DNA of 64,000 nt from Sipunculus nudus (taxonomy: Eukaryota > Annelida > Sipuncula > Golfingiida > Sipunculidae): assembly GCA_026874595.1 (NCBI GenBank), contig CM049320.1:4655464-4719463 (forward strand), read 5' to 3'. The position numbers were made by a program, and so were the translations under genes. Of the stretch, positions 43,070 through 54,429 are shown piece by piece (positions within the stretch are counted from its first letter, which is position 1; each line of letters begins with the position of its first letter). A model generated the notes under the pieces. That model searched no databases and had not been told where the DNA came from. It worked only from the letters and a program-made list of their open reading frames with translations.

Positions 43070-46000
43070 TAGATCAACTTTTCCTGGTTAAGACAGTATT
43101 CCACTGAAAATCTATATTTTATTGTCCATTTAGAATAAAAAAAAATTGAGCCAACATTACTCATCACATTTTATACATTCCCTACCCTGATAAAAGCCTG
43201 GTATCTGGATTTAACAGCTAGTTTTAAAATAATTAAAATTGTCACATGATTTTGGTTTTACCCCGTGTATTGCAGTCTTTGGCTTTTTGATAGTTGATAT
43301 GATTTTACATGTTTTATTGAAATATGATGACCGATGGAATCCAAATATTGATGCAGATCAGTCTTCCAGGTCATAACATGTGGCATTCCATCAGAAAAAA
43401 GCTATGAAAACAGTGAATTGAGCAGAGCAGAACTGATAGGGGAAATTAACTTCAGTGAGGTGTAAATGATGAATTCATCATAAAGTCCAATACATGCATG
43501 TTTAATTCCTGTATCACAAATATTTTTGGGAATATGCTAATGATTTCATTTTAAAACTACTCTGTATACTAAAAAAAAAATAGTTTGCAAAGCACTAGCA
43601 TTTGCAAAGATTCTTCATAATTTTTAGACAAAAAAAGGGAAAAGTTAATGAGACAAAATTTGTTCACTACCACATGCCTAGCCTTAATAAATAATGGCTT
43701 CTTCTATTGTTGAGGTTAATGCTCAATATTTAATGATTCAGTTACATACACACCTGGCTATAAATTGAAAATTTTTAACTGTTTGGAGAATATAAGTGTG
43801 ATTTTCTAGTTCCAGACAGTAGCCATATAAACCACTTGCCATTATTAGTCAGAGTAGCCTGGAACCATGAGGTATCATCATTAAATCAAAAAGCAAGCAG
43901 GTGACTGTAAAGAAGGATGCATGTGCTGAAAGCGGTCAGTCATCCATATTTTCCATTAAAAACCTTGAAAAGACTTTAATGATTAAATAAAACAATTGTA
44001 GTTAACCTTAAAATAATGTTTTTCCCAGACTCATGAGAATTTTTTCCCAGTATAGATTCAAACCTCAGTTACCAAACCTGTAAAAGACTTGGCTGTATCC
44101 CTGGAGTACAGGACAGACCATTAACGATTCCAGATTGCACTTTTGAGATTTTGTATCCTGGTTGGTGTAAATTAAGTGTGATCAGATTTAGTGTGTCCAA
44201 GGACATGGTCTATTATCAGCTAGACCCTGTTCTAGCAGAATCATCAGTTTTGCAAGATCAGAGTTTTTCTTCTCTATGTCTCTATCTTCGTTCACAAGTT
44301 TAATTTTAATAATATTATTGCTATGCAAATTTAAAACAAATTATACATAATCAGTTTTGCTGTGTATTTGCAAAGGATCAGAAAAAAAAATTCTAGCATT
44401 TGCTCTGTTCAACCTCAAGAGGGATTCCTTTTAATGAATCACCATAAAATGGGGAAGTTTTATAATCACTGAATTGAGAACTGCATCACCTTTGGTCTAT
44501 CAGATGATTCATAGTCTGGGTATACACCATTCCAGATGAGCTCTCTGAGATAAATGTATAGCCTCATGTCAGGCCACAAAAAAATAAATGTTTTATAGAC
44601 TCCAGGACAAAAAAATTCCAGAGGTGAAATTTTACTGAATTGCAGGAAAGATACAAACATCTTCTTCAGATCTATAAACACTACATATGTATAAAGTCTA
44701 ATTCATATTTTATAATACTTTTATAAATATTTATTAACATTCATATCTTTCATACATTAACCTTATTAACACACATAATGATTTCTTTGAGGGGATTAGG
44801 GCAAGATCACAAATTAACAACATTACCAGGGACTTGGTGCTATAAAACTGATCCTAATTAAATAGGGAGTGCTGAATCTGAATAACATATTTTTCTTAGG
44901 TTGGCCCTCAATAGATTTTGATTTATTTGATGCTGCACAAATAGTCCCTTTGCCTCTTCTATCTTTAAAGCTTTTGGACATCAACCAGTACTGGAAACTC
45001 AGAACTAATAAGATGCAGTATCAGATATAGCCACACTGCAAGACTGATTTATTATTTGAAGATAAACTTTGTAATTTATCATTTTAATAGCATGATGTCC
45101 ATGCAGGGGGTCCCTGTAGGGGGATCAGTTCCATCAAGAAATCACACAACATTAGCCATAAAAGTTTTCTTCTCTCTTGCATTTTTTTCAAGCTATTGTC
45201 AAAGAATTCTGTGTGTCAGGGTTTCTTTCTTGCTCTCAGATTTTCTCTTTTTCAAGATTTCAAACATATTTTACATTTATTAAACTGTTTGAACTTCTTT
45301 CAAGATTTTCTCCAAATATATGTATCAGCTTTGCTTCCAGTCTTTTGAACCCTGAGACCTTAAACATATGTCAAACAGCAAAAAAGTTACAAAGCTTTCT
45401 TTCTTCCAATCTTTCAATGTTTCTCAACCTTCAGAATTCTCAAAAACTTTCATTCCTTGGTATCTTTAAGATTACAGACATAATGGATGATTCTACCAAA
45501 GATTTTTTTAACTCCCACACTCGTCTCCTACCTTCTCTTTAAACATCTGTAGGTGAATTGCTTTCTTTTAGAAATATTCTTTTGAAACTCTTTTCATAAT
45601 GATAACCTTTAGCTTGCGTTAAACCATTTGGAATTTTTATTGAGGATCTTGTGTTAGAGTCTTGTGAAACTTAAATAAATGTGGCTGAATTAATGTTTTT
45701 GAAAGATTAAGATTAATTCAGGAGGATTCACGATTCAAGGAGGATTCACAATTAAATCGAGATGGATGGATTCCCTGTTCAAGATTGATTCATGAAACAA
45801 GTCAATCCACAATACAAGGGTGACTAATCAGTGTGAAATAAAAATGTCACGTTTTAAATGTTTGTCCTGATTTAATGTCATTTTATGTCATAGTCAAACA
45901 GTAATAAAAAATATGAAGTTTCTGAAATATGTTTACTATCTGAAGTGAAAGGAGTTTGAGGCATAATTTAAAAAAATCATTATAATATATCAGATTAGTT

Positions 46001-46600
46001 AACAATATTGTTTTCACACCAAATAAGAAGACTGGCACAGGTGGAAAGCTAGTGAATCTTTTTAAATGCATGTCAAAACTGAGTTTCTTGTAGGCTGAGT
46101 TAATGAAAGCTTCATTTATTTTAATTTCTGGAAGTCTATTGATCTCACTTTGAAGCAGATGAATGATCAGGGCAAAATAAGGAAATACATGCATGGTTAT
46201 GCAAAATATAAAACACTTAATTTACATGTATTAAAGTTTAAAAGTTGATTAAGTTGATTATGATGTTACGTTTTTGGCAGAGATTATTTATATAAAGTGA
46301 TTTTTACATAAAAGCCTAAACTTCATCTGTAAATTAGTTAAAGTCCTGGTGAGGGGTTAGAAAGGTATAATTCTTAAGTTATTTCTGAGAAGAAAATTGT
46401 CTTTGTGTTAGAAAAAAGCAATAGGTGCTGAAAAGTCTATTTGTATTTGAATAGCCAAATCAGGTTCAGAAAGAAAACTTTTTTGTGGACAGAGAAAATG
46501 CAAGAGGATAAAAAATACCAAGTTCTGTCAAGTTGTCATGTGCAAGAAGTAAAGTTTATTAGATGATTTTGAGCACACGGCTCCCATGTTAGGTTTTAGA
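43070..46600. other. no gene recognised
   Basis: AT-rich. A pyrimidine-rich stretch at 45170-45540 repeats CTTTCAAGATTT-like words and leaves a 121-codon frame open that I do not support as a gene. Confidence 0.45.
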
Positions 46601-46603
46601 TAG

Positions 46604-46711
46604 AGATTAGATGACTTCATCAAGGACCTTAACGATCAGCTGTCAGAACGCATGAAGGTAATTCAGATGTATTCAAACCGCCAAGGCAGAAGTTGTTATA
46701 CAACCCCGCCA
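46604..46711 (+). CDS. candidate internal exon, unknown product
   Basis: A plus-strand frame is open from 46604 to 46747 after an in-frame stop at 46601. It carries more CG than its surroundings. Its first 18 codons would form an amphipathic acidic/basic helix (LDDFIKDLNDQLSERMK). Donor-like sites are AAG/GTAATT (GT at 46658) and CCAG/GTAATC (GT at 46712). The only possible acceptor, GATAG at 46603, is weak and lacks a pyrimidine run. It may be an exon, a conserved non-coding element or chance. Confidence 0.2.
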
Positions 46712-46761
46712 GGTAATCTGGTCACACTTTTCCTCTTGTTTGTTTAGTGTGAAGAGAACTG

Positions 46762-46775
46762 GTCACCATGGCAAC
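46762..46775 (+). promoter_or_regulatory. X-box motif (RFX binding site)
   Basis: GTCACCATGGCAAC fits the RFX X-box consensus at every position. RFX factors drive ciliary genes in animals. It lies shortly after the candidate exon at 46604 and before a TCCATATTAAGGG stretch. Confidence 0.35.
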
Positions 46776-46919
46776 TCCATATTAAGGGGGTATCTGTAAA
46801 GTTAGTGGTTGACTCTGTCATCATCGGTGGTTGAGGATCTGTGTTCACCTTGATCTGTGGCATTTACAAAATCTACCGTAAGTACTGTTATTTTTGTGTG
46901 TGATATTTTATGATTAGTG

Positions 46920-49900
46920 ATTAAATCCTTGTGAAAGTAAAGTGTGCATCCTAATCCCATCAGTTGTAAGACCTTTTTGTTTTATGTTGATTTTACTTTT
47001 TTTTAATATTTGCTTGAATAGGAATAATCTGGTCAGACACTGAATACTGAATGTACATGGATGTATCTTAAGAATCAAACCGCAATTGTAAGCTTTACTG
47101 CCTATCATATATTGTCCTTGGTTACTGAACTAGTCCAGCTTTAAAGTTGGTTTAAATAATCTGATAGATGTTTCCCAGGTTCTGGCCAGTTTTCATACAG
47201 AGCCTTAAGATTGCCTTTGATTTGTTTGAAGCCCATGTTGGTGTTTAATTTGTTTCTATCAGTTTAAAATTTTTATCACAAAAAAAATTTTCACACTGTT
47301 GCAGTGTTGCTAATTGGAACCTTCATCTAATCAAGCAGTATATTTTTTCATTTGTGGATCCATGAGAATTATAACATTCACAATTGATTGCTCCTGATTA
47401 GCAGATCTGAGGAGAAACAAGTAGAATTTTTTTTCAGATTTTGTGTTATATCTACCTTAACTACTTAAATGAAAATAAAATGACTAATAATGATTAAAAA
47501 AAACAATTTTTAGAATATTGATGATTATAATATGATAAAAAATTGTAGTAGTATGTACATGAAAAAAAAATATAACATGTACATCTTGAATTATTGTAGA
47601 ACAGAACAAAATTGTTTGAAACATTTATTCTCTACCATGATGATATCAGCGATCTCCAGACAAATATGTCGGGTAAAAATATTCCCCAGACACCACCTTC
47701 TCAGATGAATGTCCGTGATCTGCTAATAGATAAATCCAGGACTGCAGATCGTTTGTAGAGATTACAAATTGCTCCTTCAGCTTGGGTAATGTAACCTACC
47801 AGAGGCATACATGGACAATTTCAGTGTACCTGTTAGGGCCGCTTTGAACAGGAGCCTGATTTTATTTTTGTTGCTAGAACATCTTACTTAAATTGTGTAT
47901 GTGTGTGTGTATTTTGATTACTGGTAAATTTTTATCTGCTTTATTCAGCAAGTGTTCTGGGTCTAAACACAAGGGCAGGCACAAGGCCAAGTTTCAGAAC
48001 TTAGAATTGGATGCACATGCAGTGTGATACCAAGCTCTGATTGGTCAGATTACAAATGTAAGCCCTGTGTGAGCCCTGGTGGTGAAACCCTGAGAGTCTT
48101 GCCATTCAAAGCAGCGGTTAAAAATAAGGAGATCTGGCAGTCATCTGGAAACACTGTTGTGTTTGGACTGTATTTAAAAAAATAATTGTTCTACAGACTT
48201 GCTGCTCCTGTTGCTTGTGGATCTTTTCCTGAAAATGAGGACCAAGTCCAGGTCCATGGTATTGTCAGTGTTTGGTGCTCCTACCTTCCTGTGAACAATT
48301 CTGTAAGATATACAAAATGGACTCAATTTTGTGTTGATTTATTTGTGCAACATTTCAAGATTTGTAGCAAATTTATGTATTTTTCCTGGCAGGTTTGCAA
48401 AATTCCCTATATTGTCTTTTGACATGTAAATTGAAATAAAATAAAAAAATTACCTGCTTAAACCATATATTTTTTGTTCAAGGAGTCCATAAAGAACTTG
48501 GTGTGGCCTTGATATTGGCCATTGTACATGCAAACCTTAATTGCCTTTCAATTATGTGTTATACCCTGGGGGTGGGTACATGGGTTAATTAAGGGATACA
48601 ATGGGATTTTACAGTGTGAGACCGGGTTCTGTCAAGGGATTCATTAGGCTTACTTACTTACAGCACTTACTTTTTTTCCAGATTTAGACCTAAGGAATAG
48701 GATGTCCTCTCATGTGGCAACTGAGATAGGAAGTGCATGTACACCCCCATCCATTTATTTCTGGATTCTGTTCAATGTTGTCATAGAATTTCCTCATATG
48801 TGCTTAAAAGTTGCATAGTTAAGTTTGATATACCGAAAATATTATATCTCACCCCTGCATGTTTCTTTACAAAATTCTGAGATTTATTTAAAATCTTACC
48901 TAATTTAAACATTGTATTCAATTTTGTTGGGTTATAATCCAGATTCCTGATCATGAGTGCATTGGTAAATATGGATACATATGTAAACATAAAAACTGTA
49001 TAAACTACAGCTATTTATCTTTAGAACATCTCAAAGTTATAGGAAACATAATGAATATATCTAGACAAGTAGACCTTACTAAAAGGAATAAAATAAATAC
49101 AGATTGATTTCTTATACAAACTAAAATCTACCATGCAGACATCATGAATGCTTATCTGAATGAATAGGTTATATCTGCTTTTCCATTCAGATGTCTTGCT
49201 TTATATGCTTTTTTATCTGCTGAGGACTACATGAAATGTATATGTTTAATGGACCAAGTATACCTATATATATAAGGATAAATATGGCCTGTACTAGATG
49301 TATACATATTTCAGTACCATTTGTTGTTAATTTTCTATATCTGCCCAACATAGTTTTACTTATACCTTGGGGTGTTAATTGGTATACAGCAAGATTTCCT
49401 GAGTGCTTGTTTTACTACAGTATACAAAGATCAATTTTTTTGCTGGAAAGATGGCAGCTATTCCCATTTCTAGATGGGACAAATTTTCCATCAGATGTCA
49501 GCAACAGTTTATTGAAGGGATACACTTATGTCTGTTTTCCCAAACTTGTAAAAGACTGGTTTAATTATTTGAATTTTTTTCAAGTATACAGTAGAACACA
49601 TGCCATGGCCAAGGGATATAACACTAACTTGATCAAACACTTCATAGAGATCATGGATGTCAGAATTAGCTGACAGACATAAACAGGTAGCTGTCTGCAA
49701 GTTTTTTTATCATTTGTTAACAAACAAAACAATAGCCTTCGCTTTAACCAGATTGTACAAAAACTTGATGGAGTCATGATTTCATATCCGTCCGTAAATT
49801 ACAAGGAAATAACTAAAAACAGACAAACAAACCAAGATACAGATATAGGTTAAAACAACACCCTTGTTTGAAGGAATTACTTTTTTTGGCACATGTACAC

Positions 49901-50000
49901 CATATGTAGAAAATAGAGAAAATTAAAGAAACAAACAGACAGAAAGAGATAGACTGAACAAAAACATGACCTCTGTTCAGCTTTATTTTTTTTTTTGGAA
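46920..50000. other. no gene recognised
   Basis: AT-rich. The 47640-47800 patch keeps more CG and could be conserved non-coding DNA. A 145-codon plus-strand frame at 49236-49673 has no recognisable motif and an AT-driven, hydrophobic composition. Confidence 0.4.
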
Positions 50001-50004
50001 GGGC

Positions 50005-50183
50005 AAGAGAGGGGGTCATTGAACATTTTAACATAATGAATCTTGCTCGAAACAAAACTTGTATCCAGACCAGGTTTCCCCTGGACAGTCATAAATCTAT
50101 GCAACAGAGAGGGCGTTCTAGGTCCAGACATAGAAGTGTTGTTTGCCAGCTCGGTGTGGGATGTGTACAGAATATCTCCAGGT
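50005..50183 (-). CDS. candidate exon on the minus strand, unknown product
   Basis: On the minus strand an acceptor-like TCATTACAG ends at 50184. About 60 codons of balanced, protein-like composition follow (PGDILYTSHTELANN, then SGPRTPSLLHRFMTVQGKPG). The frame stays open to 49877 but turns into low-complexity sequence after a poly-A (minus strand) run near 49990. No clear donor was found. It could be a terminal exon or a decayed copy. No domain is recognised. The next candidate exon on the same strand lies 2.6 kb upstream. Confidence 0.25.
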
Positions 50184-50249
50184 CTGTAATGATTCAGACA
50201 CTTACATTCTTCTCAGGACTGACGCAGCGTTATAACATTTGAAGGAACT

Positions 50250-51809
50250 GTTAGTATACTGAATGAGCACCAGGTTGTGTTGCAAGGCAGCTGAGGTTGG
50301 ACTGTAAATAATTACCGGTATTACGTTTCAGGCACAATAAATGCCCATTAAAAAAAAATTGCAGTTTAATCTCTACTGTGATTGAAGGTGGTGGCGCTCA
50401 GCTTTTGTCACACAACTCAACTTTGACCACACCTCTCAGATGCTGTCTCTTTGTATTGAAAAGTTGGAAAATGAAAAGTTGGTCCTAAACAGGACCACAT
50501 TTTCATATTTTCTGATAAATCCTGCTAAATTTAACTATATTTTGCTGAAGGGTTTGCAATCTGTCAGAAACTACTTAGCTCATGTCAACTCAGACCACCA
50601 GCAAACTTGGCCAATATCAACTTGACCATGGAAAGCTTGTCCTGCACAAACCCAGAAAGTGATGCAGATTGTTCAAAGCAAGATAGTAATATGCTAGTGG
50701 TAAATTAGAACCCATATGCAGTAAATTTAAAATTATTTTAAGGTTGTTGGGTTGGTTAAATTTCCTTCATACGTTCAAGTTTAGGACAAATTTGAATCCT
50801 AATTACTGAATCATGTTGGATTTATATTCCATGGTCAAACTTTTGAAGGTAAATTCAAAAGACAGCTGCCACACGTCCACAATGGACTTAATTTTCCCAG
50901 CTCCTCATGCAGTTAAACCCATAGAAATTATATTTCTCTATCATCCAAATTTCCTTCAGGCCTATATAAACTTTATAACAAAGTAGCTAGAATAATGTAT
51001 TTGTATAGTTCCGAGTGCTATATGGTCTACATTACAACCCAGACAGGATTAATTTTACAAATAAGAGATGTAATGTTCAGAGTTGCCAAGATGATGACAG
51101 AGAATAGTTCTAAATAAAACACCTTTTGAAATTAAAGCATAAAAAAATATTGACTTAATGTGTGAAGGGCAGTAAATTTCTCATAAATGCCATAATTCTG
51201 TGCAACAAAAGAAGCGTCATTTGCCAAATGCAAGAGAAGTGTTTGTTATCCGTGTAGTGTGTGTTTGGAGCATCGCTAGGTCATCGTGCTACCGACCCCT
51301 GGAATCTGCTTTGGACTGATAAATGAATTGTCAAATTGGAATGAATCCTACGGGATTTTCTATTTTTGATGCTGCCGTTTATTTACCAATATTGGCTGCC
51401 TTATCATCTCAGTATATCCATACCAAGTGTTCATAAGATCGGGCAGTAAAATGAAAGTACACCAGTTAAGCAACAACATAATCAAATTAATTGCTCATAA
51501 ACTACACTAAGTTGACATTGGCATTACAGCCAGGTGAGCTGCATTGGTATATTATATAATATAAAACACAATACTGTGACTAATTTAAAGCATTAGTAAA
51601 AATTTTGCAAATTAATACTAATGAACCATCTTGAAATAATTATAAGGGAAGTATTATGTGATTATTTAGTTCATTTATATGTTAGCAGCTTTATAAAAGT
51701 TAAGAACATATTTTCCTGAAATTTTATGGAGATTTTGGGAACAATACATTTAATTTCAGAGTTAATCCAGATCATTAAATTTGTTTTATTTATAGAATTC
51801 TGTACCATT

Positions 51810-51843
<34 letters not shown>

Positions 51844-52780
51844 ACCTAGTGTATCAAGGAAATAGATATAAGTTTATTTTAACTAGTTGTTCTTCAAAAG
51901 AAGAAAAGGATTTGTAAATAAAGAGATCCCAGAAACAATAATGCTAGTCTATAATGGACTATTCAGTTCTTTTATGAAGGTGCGATACCTGAGTCATAAC
52001 CATTAAAGAAACAAGTTACCTGCCTACCTGGTTCAAATATTTTATTGTCTCTTCAACTCATTATTGAATATTTGACTTTGAGGATCTGCCCTATTTGTGC
52101 TCCAGTGGCGTTGATTTACAGAAAAACATGAGAGGCTGTGTTTGTCTCCATGATGATCCATATAGACTAAGGACATATGGTGGATTGAACTTAAAGGGGC
52201 CTAGACCAGTATTTGATGTGCTCTAAATAATGATAATCAAACTTTTATAAATCTTTAATCAAAATATCTTCAAAATCACATCTTTTTGCAATCGCAGACA
52301 AGATTTGCAAATGACAAAATATGGTGTGTTACACATGCTGTCACCGACAGTAAATGGTGACCTTTAACCTTCTGTACGCATAATCCACCACCTCTGGTCA
52401 CATATTTTTTTCACTTTGTCAACCAAGCAATAAAGTACTGTGTTTACAAACAGCTAGCATGTTTATGAACAAACGCTTAATAACATTCATAATAGGGGTG
52501 TTATAAGAATTTTTCATTGCAGGAACTTCCTAGATATCACTAATACATACCCAGAATAAAGTCAGCATAAACATAAGTGGTACAAGTGAAGCAGGTGTAT
52601 AGCTAGCTTTAAGCTTGAGGTACTGGTGAAAGGAGTAAAGTATTCCATGGTCAGAGGTTTGAGCTCTTTGAGGGCTGTCATCTAGTAAGCTTAAAGTTTG
52701 TATGTACTTAACATTTAAATAAAATACAGGAGCAGCAAAAACATGTTTTCTCAGGATGTAGGTTAATGCTGTAATGCCCC
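50250..52780. other. no gene recognised
   Basis: AT-rich. The 51230-51420 patch retains CG and has TTTATTTACC and TGATAAATGAATTG words that could belong to a conserved element. A GA-repeat lies at 51812-51841. Confidence 0.4.
51812..51841. repeat. (GA)n microsatellite
   Basis: About 15 perfect GA units. Confidence 0.95.
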
Positions 52781-52794
52781 TGACAGTTAATTAC

Positions 52795-52977
52795 CTTGGA
52801 ATCATATTTCTGCCTCCTGGGGAGGAGAGCAGAATCATCTCTCATGGCCGTTAATACAGAGATAATGTAGTCATCAAGATACAGGTTAATTCTTCCTGCT
52901 GGCCTTGTAATGGTATCCTTCATCACCATGGCGATTGCATCAGATTCAGATTTGGAACCTGTATAATGCTGGTCCAT
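52795..52977 (-). CDS. candidate first coding exon on the minus strand, unknown product
   Basis: From ATG 52977 (context AGTATGG, with A at -3 and G at +4) 61 codons run to AAG/GTAATT, a good splice donor whose GT is at 52794-52793. The composition is coding-like: SKSESDAIAMVMKDTITR, then GRINLYLDDYIISVLTAMR and a basic end. An in-frame stop lies about 20 codons upstream, so this is either a first coding exon or an exon with an acceptor between the two. I do not recognise the protein. Later exons would lie below 52795; the segment at 50183 is one candidate. Confidence 0.4.
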
Positions 52978-52999
52978 ACTAACGAGATTTCTTCCCACA

Positions 53000-54135
53000 C
53001 ATGTTCCTTGTGACCCAGAGGTCACCTCTGGTGATGGGTATCACTGACCTGTATCACTTCACACCATTGGTTGACGGAATGTCAATAGGATAAGTGACCC
53101 CTGTGGATATGAATAGAGTATCTCATCATCTTTTAACCACACAACAAGGGCTTGCTGCATTTATAAGGTTTTCACCAGGGTGTGGATCTGTCCACTAGAT
53201 AGTATTTCCTCCTCATAAGAAGTGAACTTGTTCGTAGGACATAGTCTAGCTGGTGTAGTCAATGCACTGGACTAGTGCAACACAATGATATCTCAATAGA
53301 AGGTCAAATATTTTCACTCAAATCAAAACTTATATGCCAGACTGTCTTTAATATAATATATATTTTGAATTTAAATCATCATCTGTATACAAGTCATATT
53401 GTCCAGTAAGCTGAATTATTATGTAATTTCCAAGAGCAGTTGACATGCCAGACATCATGCACTGAGCCAGAGTTTTGCAAAATTTTGCTTATAATTCCTC
53501 TTGCTCTCCTGCCAAGAGACATTTTAAGTGTCACACATTCTGACTGTTGACATCTTTTTGTAATATTTTCATTATACCATATAGAACTTGCAGAAGTGCT
53601 AGTATTCTCCTTATTTCTTAATGTAATCAAAGACAGATCCACATGGAAATCTGAAGGAGTTCAAACCCCCTTACCAGGAGAATTTCAGATTGCCTTATTT
53701 TACAGTGTTTCCACATATGATTAAGGCTAGTTCTCACAGTAGTTCCCATCACAATTTTTCATGCCAAAATTACCAAATTTCACCTTTTGATACTTATCAC
53801 CTGTTTACTCACAATTTTCTGACAAGCACTGGTATGCATGGCCACAAACCACCGGTTATAGAAGGAAGCTCCTGCTTTAATTACTCTTTTTTTAGGGTAA
53901 CTATAATGTTAAAACAGAAGTTCCATTGGTAGCCTGAAAAATGGACCTATTATAAATTTACAACAGGGGAAGAATACACCTGCCTTCCAAGGTATTTACA
54001 AATTAAATCTAATTAAATAAATACCTGAGAAGAAATATTAGTGCTGCACAATATCACAGATGGCAGTCGGGATCATTGGTCCCATGTGAAAACAGCCACA
54101 TATGACTGCAGCTGATTGGAAGATGTCAAGTTGAT
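53000..54135. other. no gene recognised
   Basis: Includes an 82-codon minus-strand frame (53394-53642) without motifs and a weak tRNA-like stretch (TAGTCTAGCTGGTGTAGTC, 53241). Nothing firm. Confidence 0.4.
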
Positions 54136-54139
54136 CTTC

Positions 54140-54420
54140 ACTCAAATGAATGCAAGCCTCTGCCATTCACTTATTTGACCCATATTCTCAGGTGCATCCG
54201 TGCGTTGAAGAGATTGCATGTAGATTTATGACTATTCCTTGATGACCTTGCTGGATCTGGATCATGTGCTGGATCCACACCTAAAACTTATCAATTCTTA
54301 ATTGGCCCATTCCTGAAATGCCCTGAAAATTTCATGAGATTCTGTTCGAGATAGTGTGTGTTATATTGTTGAACATACACACAACGCAACAGGATCAATG
54401 CACACCGGAATAGATGAGGC
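54140..54420 (+). repeat. dispersed repeat R1, copy d
   Basis: Landmarks: AATGAATGCAAGCCTCTGCC, CCCATATTCTCAGG, TATTCCTTGATGACC, GATCATGTGCTGGATCCACA, AATTGGCCCATTCCTG, CCCTGAAAATTTCATGAGAT and TCTGTTCGAG, then CACACAAC and GATGAGGCAACTGGG. Same order as the other copies. Confidence 0.75.
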
Positions 54421-54429
54421 AACTGGGTA

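Noticed and set aside
45177-45542. 121-codon plus-strand frame
   Set aside because: It lies in a pyrimidine-rich, internally repetitive stretch (CTTTCAAGATTT words), giving a Phe/Leu/Ser-rich peptide without motifs.
49236-49673. 145-codon plus-strand frame
   Set aside because: No domain, hydrophobic AT-driven composition and no splice context. Chance is the simpler reading.
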